Positions 26,401 through 37,104 are shown, counted from the first letter of the stretch. The stretch is 64,000 bases of DNA from Ehretia macrophylla (GCA_037974665.1 CM075778.1:7305001-7369000); one strand, 5' to 3'. Translations and numbers: made by a program. Notes: generated by a model from the sequence alone, not told the origin.

Positions 26401-27064
26401 TTTCCCTTTGGTCGTGCACCTCTTGAGCTTTTTGTGTGATTGTTGTTTTGTTTTTTATATTAATATATGTGTAGGATTGTAATATGGGTAAATGGGTTGG
26501 TTTTGGGTTGTGGGAGGTGGGTAGATAGGAAATAATGCAAGACAAACTCTCTTTTAGTCCAAATTTAATATATAGTTTTTTTTTTACTATTTATATAATA
26601 TCAATATATTTTTGTAAATCACTTGTCACATATACAATGAATATAACTTTTGTGAACGTAAGCTAATTATAAGTTAAATAATAATAAAAAAATATGAAAT
26701 CCGGAAAAATGAGATAATAAAATTTTAGTCCGGGCTATAAAAACTAAATAAAACTAATAGGAATACTAAATATCTAAAATAAATAAATTAACACTACTCA
26801 CTTGGAGATACCATAAACATTTATTTTTCTCACACTCGGAACATGATATGCACATTCTAACAAGGAACAAATATATTATAAATAAAATATAATATAGGAA
26901 AAATATAATTTTTGAAAAATAAAATAGTTTAAAATTTGTCCCGGGCTCACGTAAAACATAAAATTTTAAGCATATAAAAGCAAATAAAAGTCGAGTAAAA
27001 GCAATTATGCACATAAATAATTAAATAGAATAAATTAAAAGTCCCTCTGGACTGGGGTGTCACA
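23466..27064 (-). repeat. LARD LTR (5' LTR, right copy)
   Basis: 3599 bp, TGTAACACCCCGATCCC to GGGGTGTCACA on the + strand. It differs from the left copy by scattered substitutions and small indels: loss of about 25 bp near 26523, a small duplication near 26745 and a shorter C run at 26364-26379. It keeps more CG dinucleotides than the left copy near the shared start. Confidence 0.92.
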
Positions 27065-29481
27065 GTGATAGCTATTGCTATGGTTGAAAGCTTGGTTGCA
27101 TTGAAAGAGATTATGAATAGTGTTTGAACTTAGGATTTTGAAAAAATTTGCTAAATAGATTGAATTGAGGCTTACTTTAAGTGCTTTAGACATTAGTGAA
27201 ACTAGTCAAATGTTCATGTGAGGTTGAATTGCCCGAAAATGAGTTAAAGTGCAAAATTAGCTAACTTTAAAAAGGGGATTTTTTACATAATGCAATTCGG
27301 GCACGTTTTGGCTTTGGATTAGGTATCATTGGGGCATGGAAGCACTTTTGGTGCTTTCTTTGCGTGAAATTGGGGTCCGGATAGGGTAGGTATAGTTAAA
27401 ACCCGCTCGGGGCCTTCCCGAGCTTTTGCCTCCAAAACAGGTTTTCATGGCCTTGAAATGTGTCTTTTGGCTTAATTAGGAATGTAGAATGATTAGATCG
27501 TGGTTTTGTAACTTCGAAATGCGTATAGGAGAAGAATAACTTGGTTAAAGAAAGGGAAAAAGTAGTATTTGACTACTTTGATGCTTATAAGTGTTTGTAG
27601 ATGTGTTATTATGTACTTATATGATTATCTAAAGTGTAATTGAACTATTTGAGAAGGTTGTGGGAAAAAATAAGTTGTTTGCCTCTTTTGGGATTAGAAC
27701 CTTGAATCTCGTATGTAAGTAAAATTGCTTAGTTGTCAAAGGAGAAATAGTATCAAAGTTTAATTAAATGTTGTAGATTGCTTTCAAATTGATTGATTAG
27801 GTGTTTATATGCATTTGTATAACATGTGTATACCCTATTGGTGAGGTTTGTGATTTGAGTTGCTTAGCTACCTTGTTGGGATATGAGCATATTTTGATTG
27901 TATTGTTCTATTACTTCTAAATTGTAACTATATGTGAGGACATTAATGAGTTAAATGCATGCTAGAGAATGAGAGGTACATGATAATTGTATCATATTAT
28001 AAGTTTAAAATGTAGTCACTTTTGTTGCTATGAGGTGGAATGATTCATTACCTAGGCTGTTAGAATTCTAGTATAGTGAATGTCATTTGCAAGATCAAAG
28101 AAATAATTTAAAGTTACTTGCATAGTATTATGTGAGAATATATTGTATCTTGTCTATATGGTTGTACTGTTGTTATTACATGTTAGTGTCTTGGAATTGG
28201 TCAACTAATAATTAATTACACTTGTGTGGAGTGTTCATCTACTTGGAGAAGTTTGTGAGTTGAGTCATTAATGTGATTTTATTGTGCTGGTTACGAATGT
28301 CTCTAGGAGATTCTTTGTGATAAGTATATATTCTATTACATGTTAGGGTTAATCCATTGAGCCAATCCAAGGTGTTGAAAGTAGACTGACGCTAGTTCTT
28401 GTTTCCTTTAGCTACCTGGTAGAGGTGAGGGAGTCTTCATCTCTTCTGTGCATCTTAACTTAATTTATTGTTTCTAGATTATATTCATTAGTAATTGATA
28501 AAGTTTATATGTATTATTTTACTTGCTATCTTGATTCTTTTCGTGTTATTTGTGATTAACTGTGAGGGCGGCCTACTTTGTCGTTCCTCTTATGTGGTAT
28601 TTGATATACTTGGCTCTCGTGATCTTGACTAGGGGTTGTGCAACCTTTTCGGACATGGTAGTGTCGAGAAACACGGACGGCATCGGGCTTGCCGTGCTCC
28701 CTCGACTATCATGGTGCCTATTCCCTTTCTCTCGCTGAGTATACTCCACTACCCCAGAGGCGTAGTTCACCTCGTTGGGGCATATAGACCTACCTCAAGA
28801 GAAAGGGTCATAGGATCGAGGTACATCCGGAGTACCCCAATTTGGAGGAGTAAGGGTTTACTGGCACTTGCGTGAAGTTCGTAGTTCGTGGTACGAGATT
28901 GAGGACTTGAAGTTAAACCATATCCTTTTTATATGTCGTTAAATACTTGTTTAATTAACTTGTTTATTTGTGTTATTAATGTTTTTATCTTGTTGCACCT
29001 CACGAAAACACACATTGGTTTACTGCATTACCTCTCTCACTGAGTAACTTTGATTACTCATTCCTCGTTTTAACATGTATCAGGAAAAGCTGTGATTGGA
29101 TGCTATGTACTGGTCTATGTGCAGGAAATGCAAGTTGCTGGTTGTATGTGTTTTGTTTTGAGATTATGAAACCTTGTGTATGTTTCTATTATCTAAAGGG
29201 TTGTAATATAAAGTAAAGTTTGCATTCTTGTATAAGCTAATAACTGTAGATGGGTTGTAATAACTTTAATGATTTACTTGATTGCCTAGTTAGTTTGCAT
29301 GCTTGTGTGAATGAGATTGTACGTTAGAGTTGGATTATAGTTTTGAAGTTAATTTATTGCTTGCAGGTGAACTAATAACCCTATAAACAAGGGAGACTCT
29401 GTCCGTTTCCTCTCGTTTTTCATGACCTCGGGTATTAGAACGAAGCTCCGGTCTTGTGAGGGATTGGGGCGTTACAGCGAC

Positions 29482-29829
29482 CATATTTATGCTTTTTTAT
29501 TTTATAATTATTTTTTCTCATTTAATTTTTGCAATTAAGGTGCAAACAAAAATTAATGATAATGGTGGCTATGTGGTCGCCATTTAGCAACCTATTGGCT
29601 ACCAGTCAGTAATTAAACAATAATTATCTTTTATTGTCGCTATTTGTATGGCGACCATATGGCGACCATTTGTATTTTTTCATAGGAAATTTTTTTTTCT
29701 TTCATTTTAGCTATCAAATGGTGACGAAAGATTTTATTTCGTCGCCCTTTCGTCGCCAGTCCTTCAAAATGGCAACGAAAAAAAATTTCATCGCCATTTT
29801 CGTAGCCTCAAGGCTGTTTTCTTATAGTG
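29482..29829. repeat. CACTA right end with subterminal repeats
   Basis: Repeated words GGCGACCA, TCGCCATTT and TCGCCAGT lead up to the terminal TTTTCTTATAGTG. The layout mirrors the left subterminal block at 11416-12214. Confidence 0.8.
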
Positions 29830-30072
29830 CTTGAGAACCCCTTTGATCAACTAAGTCAATACTTGGTCAAAGCTCAGTCAACTCAATCGAACTTTTCGAT
29901 CCACTAGGTTGCATCATCCTCCCTTAAACTTAGAGCACTGATTTCACCAATAGCAATAGATGGAAGAGTTGTTCTTCAATTTTCTCTACTCTTTTTTTTA
30001 TTTTTTTATTTTTTTATTTTTTTGTTTTTTCCTTTTTTTTGGTTGTGTTCTCTCTCGCAGCTTACAACATAG

Positions 30073-30426
30073 TTAGTAAGTTTTTTCTTCACCAAGCATC
30101 TCCGTCGTTTTTTTCAATAGTAGTGCTTTTTGATTTTCTTTTAGACAACCGCAGTTGTCTGTCTTCTTCGGTGCTCTTGGGGATGTCATCTCCTTTATGG
30201 CACAACAGTGATGACACGCAGTCATTCCTTTTCTATTAGCCATGTTCTTGTCTTCTGAACTTGGAGTTATTATAAGAACTTTATTGATCCGGCGGGGCAT
30301 CAATCTGCTAAATGCGTCACGGCAACAATCTTCAACAACGAGAATTACACCATGCCTCGACACATGCTTCTTAGTTGTTTCAATGTCCTCTTCTTTGCAA
30401 TCTTCTACTCTAGTAGCGGAATACAT
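30073..30426 (-). CDS. Doubtful 117-codon ORF in the Copia-like element
   Basis: This frame opens about 50 bp after the primer-binding site, where a gag gene would start in a complete element. The product is rich in Cys, Lys and Glu, and includes a CHHCC cluster. That cluster lacks the CX2CX4HX4C spacing of a gag zinc knuckle, and I see no other gag-like feature. It may be a degraded gag remnant, captured host sequence or a chance frame. No function is assigned. Confidence 0.2.
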   Translation of the reverse strand: MYSATRVEDCKEEDIETTKKHVSRHGVILVVEDCCRDAFSRLMPRRINKVLIITPSSEDKNMANRKGMTACHHCCAIKEMTSPRAPKKTDNCGCLKENQKALLLKKTTEMLGEEKTY

Positions 30427-30668
30427 CTTCTTTTAACGATGATAATGACCAATATATCTATATGCAGTCTCAGGCTCTGATATCACTTTGTTTGAAGGAT
30501 CATCCACATAGATATGTTAGAAACACAACTCTATTCTAACGTGGTTTGACATAGCCTACGTCTACTTAACATTATTCTTTATTACTCATAGAAACTAGTA
30601 CAATAATGACTCTGATACACCTACCTAGAGGAGTATATACTCTATCCTTAATCTAATCTAATGTGGTA

Positions 30669-33600
30669 TGTCACTCCCCCAAATTTGGTAGGACCAAACT
30701 TAGGGACACGATACCGCACACCTAAGAAGATTTTTCCTCCTAAGCCCGTAAGTCTCTACTAGCACAATACATAAGACTATTTTCCACAAAATCACTTATC
30801 AGAATAGCTAAAACTCATAAATAAATTGAGTAATACTTCTAAATATCCATTACAAGAAGGCAATACTTTACAAATGATATTCGTCTATAATATCACTATT
30901 CTTAGAATACCATATAATTGCGAGGACTGATCACAAAGGGTGGCCTCTAAACCTAAGCAGCCCAGAAAGCTCATTATCCCAGCTGCTACACAATTGAATT
31001 ATATATTATGAGCAAAGAAAACTCAGTAAGAAGGGCACCCGGAGTCAAGCTCTGAGGGTTGTCCGAGTAAAATTATGGAATATAGAAATCAGAATTAAAT
31101 CAAAGGCATGATACAAAGTCAAAGTACATAGATATTTAAAAGAATGACTAAAAATAGTTGTTTCACACTAGACTAGAACCGAACCATAACATGACCAACA
31201 CAAAACGCACACACAAGACTAATACCAGAGTTATGCAACCCGATATCACAAAACCTGTGCAGTTATCTCACAATTCATTTATATTGAAGCATCACATAAG
31301 CTTATACTGAAGTGTCACATAGGCTTATACTAAAGCATCACACTAGTTTATTTGTAATTGCACAATACAAGCATCTCACTGACATAACTCACATAAATAT
31401 CGCCTAGAGTTGTAAAACATATATATCTCCCACACCACTTATCAAAAGGCCCTGTACTGGCCTCATCCTCTCACTGTGAACCATCTCCTACTGCCAAAGG
31501 CACACAATGGCCACCTGCGACCTCACATCTCCATACAATAAATTATCCAAAATCATCTCCCACCTATAGGCACAAAATCTTAGAAGGGAATCTTCGGTAA
31601 TTTCACCCACCAGATGGGTGTTACAGCTCTAGGGATAACACATAGTAATCAACACAATAAATTATCCAAATCATAACATAATCATTACTTAAGCACCACA
31701 ACCATTCACTATAAATGAAGTATAAGTTTTTGAATGACAAGTAGATCAGAATGGAGTCAATGAATTTCATAATATGAGACATTGAACTAAAGTAATAAAG
31801 AGATAACCAAAGAGAGGTCTAGGTATAAGAAGGTTGTCCAACTTACCTCGATCGAGCTTTACAATCAATATATGTTTCCTTCCTAAAGTTATAATAACTC
31901 CTAGTTAACTTGACACTACAAAATAATAGATTTAAATCTAAGTTTTCAAGTTTATGAAGAGAACAAACAAGTAAAGGAATTCTAACAAGGATATAAAATA
32001 GTAGTTACATGAAAGTACATGGTCAATAGAGATTATAATAGTAATTAAAGAAGGGAACAATACATTAACAAAATGAGAGAGTGTAACTCCAACTTCAATC
32101 ACATTCTGCAAGAATTCAACGTAATAGTTTAACTTTATTCTTTAGTTATAGTCATGAAACATGTAACACTTAGCATTCATGTCAGTTCATTAACTATTTG
32201 TTACCATTACTTCCTACGCATAAAAGAATTACATCAGTACTGACTCATTAAAGGAATTTATTCATAGTTTACTACTTTATACTTCGTAGTACATTACTGA
32301 CCTGCCTAAGGAAATAAGACTTTGCATACTCAATGCATAACACTTCTAAACAAATACTAGAAAAGATAGTAAGCAAGCAGTATAAAAGAAAAAGAATCCC
32401 TTATAACATTTCTCTACCAAATCATACAATACAGTAAAGGGAAACCAATTTATGACGTGAACTTTCACAATTCAAAAGGTTGTATTATCTAAACTAAATC
32501 TAAGACTTTACTGTCTTTTCTTCTTTCACGTTTCTATTTTCTTAGCCTTTGAATCCTACAGTGGACAAGTTATCACAACATGGTTATAAACTAAGCATTT
32601 TATGCAATAACTTCTCTTATTTTACTTTCCTACAACTCATAATCTCCATATTAATCCTACATATATACATGGCAGCCACCTAGCCTAAAAGCACCCAAAG
32701 CCATAATATGTAGTTTTTACCATTCTTAAGCACCTATACATGCATATTCAACATGACCCAAAGTCTTTTCCATACAAATCAGTAGACTATATAATTCTCA
32801 CGTATACAAGCAGATACATAAATGCACCTTATATACATAAAGCCAATATGCATACTCAAAGGCAATTACACAAAACACATGGCAGCCAAAACTACACGGC
32901 CAAACATATACACACAATTTCACCATAGATGTCATCATCACCTTTTAAGTCATATAATCCCAAAATCCATATGATATTCAACAAAAATTTAGTCAATTAC
33001 TTCATAAACCCATGTTACCATTCGAATTTACACATAAAACTATAAGGGTGAATTGCACCTGACCTCCCTGTAGTCAGCCGTAAGTGCACACGACCCCCCT
33101 ATGGTCAAAAAACCCCCCACCAGAACCCTCTGTGGTCATATAAAAGTGCATAAGACCCCCTGTCGTCAAATTTATGTCTATGTAAGTAACAAAAAATACA
33201 AAAAAACTTGTATACCCTAGGGGTTTGAGGTACTGGGTAGGGATGGGGGGTACTGGGTGGGGGTTGGGGTTGGGGGTGGGATGACGATCTTTGTGTTGTT
33301 GCAGGGTGGGGAAGAAGATGGGTTTTTTTATTTTATTTATTTTTTAATGAAAGGGGTAATTTGGTCAATTATTTTAATTATTTTATTGTAAAATTAGTTA
33401 AAAATTAATAAAAATCTCACTACCGTTAAATTTGACATATTATTTGACGACAGGAAGTCATATGCACTTTTTAATGACCACAGGAGGGTCTGGATGGGAT
33501 TTTTGGACCATAAGAGGGTCGTGTGCAAGGTGTGACCATAGGGGGATTTGGAGCAATTCACCCTAAATATAAACATATGTACATAAAAAGATGAAAAAAT

Positions 33601-33906
33601 CATAATCCAACTAAACCCACTTACCCTCATCTATATACACATATACATATATATACATGATAATATAAAGCCCAAAAGAATTAATCCCTTACATGGATGA
33701 AGCTTAGCATGTTGGCTTGAAAAGATTTCATCTTTATTCTCTTTCTTCCTCTTGCGTCTGATCTCTCTGATTTTTTTTTTTTGTTCTCTCTATCTCACGG
33801 TTAAAGCCAAGAAAAGATTTTAAAGAGTAGAAAAACTCTAACTATAAAATGACCCACATAATTTCTTTAATATTTCAAAGTGACCCCAACTCTTAGGGAT
33901 ATTACA
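30669..33906. mobile_element. Solo LTR of a second retrotransposon family
   Basis: It starts TGTCACTCCCCCAAATTTGG and ends GGGATATTACA. The 5-bp duplication TGGTA flanks it (30664-30668 and 33907-33911). The sister LTR at 11101-11116 has the unoccupied site. Total length is 3238 bp, or about 2.7 kb without the MITE at 33046-33563. There is no internal region and no coding frame, so it is a solo LTR; orientation is not certain. Confidence 0.85.
33046..33563. mobile_element. Harbinger/Tourist-like MITE
   Basis: The terminal inverted repeats GGGTGAATTGCACC and GGAGCAATTCACCC are followed inward by longer imperfect inversion (words like GACCATAGGGGG and GACCACAGGAGGGTC). The 3-bp duplication TAA flanks it (33043-33045 and 33564-33566), as for PIF/Harbinger elements. 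It is non-coding, with a G-rich core near 33230-33290. It lies inside the solo LTR. Confidence 0.75.
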
Positions 33907-34596
33907 TGGTATACCCACTTTGTAGTGTGTGACAACTAAACTCAACCCACATAGTGTTATTTATAATATAAAAATGCTAGTTCTATTATGATTAGGATTC
34001 CTATTTTTCATAGTATTTCAACTATTATCAAACCTCTAATTGTCTTTAATATTTAACTCTACTTGAGATTCGAGCCATATTCAACAAGTTATAGCCGCTA
34101 TTTGAATTGCTAGTCGCTTTAGGGTTGATGAATAATAAGGAATAAAATATAAGAAGATAGTAACGTATAAGTGGTATGTTTAATAAGGAATAAAATATAA
34201 GAAGTTAGTAATAAGTGGGATGTCTTTTCACGTAATCTGGTTATGAAATGTTTTTAACAGAATTGCAAAATATTTTACTCATCGAAAGCAAACTGTGAAA
34301 ATTTTGAAGTCATGTTCACAGTTTTCTCCGGTAAAGAATTTATATATATGTGCTACTAAGCAAGACAAGAAGGAGGGAAAAAAATAAATTAAGATGAAGT
34401 AAAATAAACATCTCTTCCCGTTAAATACAAATTATGCTCCAAGTCCAAGAAAGAAGATTTAAGAATATTGATTTTGTAGTTGGCTCAGTTGTCAAGAATT
34501 TTATTTTTCCTCACAAAAATGGATGTAGCAAAAAATTCTTTTGGTTGGTTTCTCTGAATTGAGTTAAAAGGATATAAAACGCCAGAATGAACTCTA

Positions 34597-34669
34597 GGCT
34601 ATTTGGTTCTAGAGTTATGATTCTCGCTTTCAGTGCGAGATGTTTTGAGGTCAATTCTCAGAGTGTAAA
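34597..34669 (+). pseudogene. tRNA-Pro-like relic
   Basis: GGCTATTTGGTTCTAGAGTT, ATGATTCTCGCTTTCAGTGC and a T-arm-like GAGGTCAATTCTCAG follow the layout of nuclear tRNA-Pro, which carries TGG, CGG or AGG in its anticodon loop. Here the loop reads TTTCAGT, an extra T disturbs the D arm and the acceptor ends do not pair. It is a dead tRNA copy or the head of a tRNA-derived SINE. Confidence 0.6.
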
Positions 34670-35199
34670 ATATCATTATGATATAAATTGGTTTAAGCTT
34701 CAATTAAAATATATATAAAAAAATGCCAGATTAATGATGTTTCTTCTATTTTTTTATTTTACACTGACAAAAATTGTGTTAAAAATATCAAACTAATTAA
34801 AATTAACTCACTATCTTTTAAATCGAATAATCACTTATCAATCTTCCTCCAAGTTGGATTGCCTTTAAATTCAAATCAGGTGGCATTGATTTGGTCTATT
34901 TAATTCCATAGCCTACATATTCTTATACTAAATAGACAACTTTTGCTAATCCGTCGGATAGTACACATTATATTGGATTCCATGATAAAGGAGGCTTGCA
35001 AGTCGACCACCAACCTTATAAAAAGAATTGAAGTTGCTTTAGGAAACACTATACATAGAAAAACAAGAACAAGAAAGGAATATATCAAACTTAATATGCG
35101 TCATGATACTTTAAATGGGCCCTCAAAGGTATAATTTAGTAACAAACAAGGAGAAGTAATATATAATAAGTCTAGGTTTAAAAAAATTTGACTACTTAG

Positions 35200-35330
35200 G
35201 TTCACATTCTTGAATGACTTGAAACATATGTTAGAGCTCATCGGTATATCCGTGAGTTTATTAATTAGTGATCAGGCTCCATTAATTAAATTCCTACATT
35301 AATTTAAAAAAAAAAAAAACAAAGTGATAC
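35200..35330 (+). mobile_element. SINE-like element, truncated copy
   Basis: The tail CCGTGAGTTTATTAATTAGTGATCAGGCTCCATTAATTAAATTCC..., ending in poly-A, matches the 3' parts of the elements at about 41150-41352 and 43070-43275. The tRNA-like head is not recognisable. Edges are approximate. Confidence 0.5.
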
Positions 35331-36100
35331 TTTAAAGAGAAGGGACCTCAATTCCAAAAGGTACGCTGGCTTTAACATAGTGGAATGACATTAGATCAAT
35401 TTTCTTTTTTGGCTGAAGACATTAGATCAATTTTCTGATTATAAGTGAGCCTTGGTCATGGTGGCACTACTTATGATTATAATTAGGTTGTTATAGTCTC
35501 CTTTTAAAAGCCCGTAAAAAAAGTATATACGCGTTTTTTTTATAATTGAAATTTCTCTAATTAAGAAGTCTTCTAATCTTACATTATGGGTGTAAAATGC
35601 GGAGAACATGTCCTAATATATATGAAGATGTATGGTTCTAAGTCATAACATCCATTAGGACTCGAAAAATTAATTTTAATTTCTTACTAATTTAAACTCG
35701 AAAATAAGCAAGTCTTTCACCTATACTTCAAGCGCTCTACAATTAAATTAACCCTAGGGATTACACAGTAGCGCGTTGAGTAATGCATTACCTAGGTCAC
35801 AATATTGTATTTCTTCAATTCCTTTTATTTTCCATGAAAATGGGACATAGCTAGCTAATATATAGTACCATTTTAAAGTCTAACGTGGAAATCTCAGCTG
35901 AAAAACACAAATAGGAAATGCAACAGTTCTCTAAAATCTGTCCTCAAAACATATTTTAACTAGATATTTATTCGCAGGAACTCGTATAAAATATATATTT
36001 TTTTCTTTTCTGTGAAAAAATTGTAAAAATACACCATGAACAATTGCAAGTTTCAACCTTTTCCTTTCCAGGAGATCCAAGAAAAGAATCAAATTTAAGC

Positions 36101-36245
36101 TCATGCAACATTTTGCCTATTGCGAGGCTCAACATCCCCATACGATATCGCGAAAAGCTGAAAGCTCATATGCATGACATCAAAAATTGGATAGAATGGT
36201 CGGATATGTAGCGACATGTTGTAATGGAAGGTTTTTAAACTCACA
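36101..36245. other. ~137-bp insertion in the 3' flank of DUF761 copy 2
   Basis: In the left arm TTTTTGCATGCATGAGCTTAA (about 1992-2012) is continuous. Here the same sequence is interrupted by about 137 bp lying between two copies of a GCATG-type word. The insert has no recognisable ends. Confidence 0.5.
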
Positions 36246-36325
36246 TGCATGCAAAAACATTTCGAACTGAACAAAGCATATCAATGGCTTAATTATCATC
36301 AAGATTTTTCATATCAACATGGTCA

Positions 36326-36952
36326 TCAAAAAGCTGCAATTACATTTTGGCTTCTCAAATCCTTATAGAATTTCTTTATGAACTGCTCAGCAGCCACATC
36401 TACATGGCTATCTTCATCAACATCCTTTAATGGGAAAGGCGAGTCTGTTATCCTCAGCTGCCTCACCATAGGGCTCCTCCCAAACCCTGGCAAAGCCGGC
36501 GAGCCCGTCTCACTTTGCAGCATCTCCAAGGCCTTCATAACCGCATTCGCCGTGATAAAATCATCCTCCACCGGCGGTGCGTGAGCGGACGAGAACATAT
36601 GCGAGTGGGGGTTGTTCTTGCGCTTGTTAAGGTGAAAAGGCAGATGGAAACTAGGGTATGCAGGGCTGTTACTGCAGCTGAACTCATATTCGTTAACCAT
36701 GAAGGACAAATGGCGGTCATGCGAGCGGCGGGTGAAGGAGGAGGAAGCGCCGGCAGAGGAAGCCCAATGGTGGCTGTGGTGGAACATGAGATTTTGTATT
36801 GCTTTGCCAGCAATCTTGCCACGCTTCATCATCATGTTGAGATCGGCGAGTAGTTTACTCTTTGATATGCCTTTTCTCAACATGAATAATGCAACACGTA
36901 CCATATGCCAAAATTTCTTGGCTATGATTGGTAAATTTTGTTCCATTTTCAT
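36326..36952 (-). CDS. DUF761 protein (Avr9/Cf-9 rapidly elicited protein 146-like), copy 2
   Basis: Single exon, 208 codons from the first ATG; a second in-frame ATG at 36946 matches the start of copy 1 and may be used instead (206 codons). It has the same layout as copy 1: basic N-terminal segment, His/Ser-rich middle and C-terminal DUF761 signature (VDVAAEQFIKKFYKDLRSQ). The ten differences I count include Glu to Val just before the motif and three changes in its last ten residues. Family members are plant-specific and some are elicitor-responsive; molecular function is unknown. Its promoter lacks the fold-back insertion of copy 1. The two genes face each other across the palindrome. Confidence 0.88.
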   Translation of the reverse strand: MKMEQNLPIIAKKFWHMVRVALFMLRKGISKSKLLADLNMMMKRGKIAGKAIQNLMFHHSHHWASSAGASSSFTRRSHDRHLSFMVNEYEFSCSNSPAYPSFHLPFHLNKRKNNPHSHMFSSAHAPPVEDDFITANAVMKALEMLQSETGSPALPGFGRSPMVRQLRITDSPFPLKDVDEDSHVDVAAEQFIKKFYKDLRSQNVIAAF

Positions 36953-37096
36953 GAAATTAAACCCTGTTGGCTTTGTGGGTACAGGCTAGATTTTGTTGAT
37001 AGATTTGTTGTTGGGAAAGATTGAGAGAGATTTTTGAGAGAGAGAGAGAGAGAAATCTTTATTTGGATATGAAAGGAGGGTGAGGCATGTGAGTGG

Positions 37097-37104
37097 TATT
37101 TAAA
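37097..37104 (-). promoter_or_regulatory. TATA-like box of DUF761 copy 2
   Basis: On the minus strand, TTTAAATA in the context AAGGCCTTTAAATACCA, about 145 bp upstream of the ATG, aligned with TATATA of copy 1. A CT microsatellite (about 37031-37053) follows in the leader. Confidence 0.55.

Larger units (their letters stand above)
18996..27064 (-). mobile_element. LARD-like non-autonomous LTR retrotransposon, complete
   Basis: The 5-bp duplication GTGAT flanks it (18991-18995 and 27065-27069). Two ~3.6-kb LTRs enclose only 873 bp of internal sequence (22593-23465). On the minus strand the 5' LTR (right copy) is followed, four bases on, by an exact tRNA-iMet primer site TGGTATCAGAGC (23450-23461). 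A purine tract AAGGGGCAGAGAA (about 22593-22606) abuts the 3' LTR. No gag-pol frame exists. Large LTRs, a non-coding interior and intact priming signals define a LARD, which must borrow proteins from an autonomous relative, probably Gypsy. It sits antiparallel inside a related solo LTR. Confidence 0.92.
18269..29476 (+). mobile_element. Solo LTR (Gypsy-like), split by a LARD insertion
   Basis: It starts TGTAACGCCCGAAATTTTAT and ends GGGGCGTTACA. The 5-bp duplication GCGAC flanks it (18264-18268 and 29477-29481) in CACTA sequence. Removing the LARD leaves 727 + 2407 bp = 3134 bp with no internal region, so it is a solo LTR left by LTR-LTR recombination. Its last ~1.1 kb (about 28380-29476) matches the LTR end of the LARD in reverse (about 20200 back to 18996), so the two are related families. 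Short frames within it (for example 28573-28770) are not conserved genes. Confidence 0.88.
11416..29829. mobile_element. CACTA (En/Spm, CMC) DNA transposon, expanded by nested insertions
   Basis: The left terminus is CACTACAAGAAAA (11416-11428) and the right terminus is TTTTCTTATAGTG (29817-29829), whose reverse complement differs at one of 13 positions. These are classic plant CACTA ends. The flanking 3-bp target duplication is CTC on the left and CTT on the right, one mismatch. Both ends carry many subterminal words of the type GGTCGCCA, GTAGCCA and GCGACCAAA. I find no transposase frame, so it looks non-autonomous. Without the LTR insertions it would be roughly 5-5.5 kb. It lies in the internal region of the Copia-like element. 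Confidence 0.87.
10931..34086 (-). mobile_element. Small non-autonomous Copia-like LTR element, split by later insertions
   Basis: The 5-bp duplication AGTTA flanks it (10926-10930 and 34087-34091). The LTRs begin TGTT and end CA (+ strand reading) and are 353-354 bp once insertions are removed. On the minus strand the 5' LTR (right) is followed by a primer site TGATATCAGAGC (30475-30486), one base from the tRNA-iMet complement. The native internal part is only 11284-11415 plus 29830-30489, about 0.79 kb, with no gag-pol. The undisturbed element would be about 1.5 kb. All the rest is insertions: a CACTA in the internal part and a solo LTR in the right LTR. Confidence 0.88.
30490..34086 (-). 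repeat. LTR (5' LTR of the Copia-like element), interrupted
   Basis: The native parts are 30490-30668 and 33912-34086, together 354 bp and closely matching 10931-11283. A solo LTR plus its target duplication (30669-33911) splits it. The outer edge ends ATATTCAACA followed by the AGTTA duplication. Confidence 0.87.

Noticed and set aside
18996..27064. Autonomous retrotransposon with gag-pol
   Set aside because: The internal region is only 873 bp and lacks any retroviral-type motif.
18658..28875. Small open frames within the solo LTR and LARD LTRs (for example 21868-22095, 24272-24602, 26237-26545)
   Set aside because: They occur at matching places in both LTRs only because the LTRs are repeats, are interrupted differently and encode low-complexity products.
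11416..29829. Autonomous CACTA with a transposase gene
   Set aside because: No frame with transposase-like length or motifs remains after removing the nested insertions.
34597..34669. Functional tRNA-Pro gene
   Set aside because: The anticodon loop is altered, there is an extra D-arm base and the acceptor ends do not pair.
36378..36989. Open frames antisense or out of frame to the DUF761 genes, including the equivalents at 1429-1873
   Set aside because: They are shadows of a conserved gene. The DUF761 frame alone shows the family motif.
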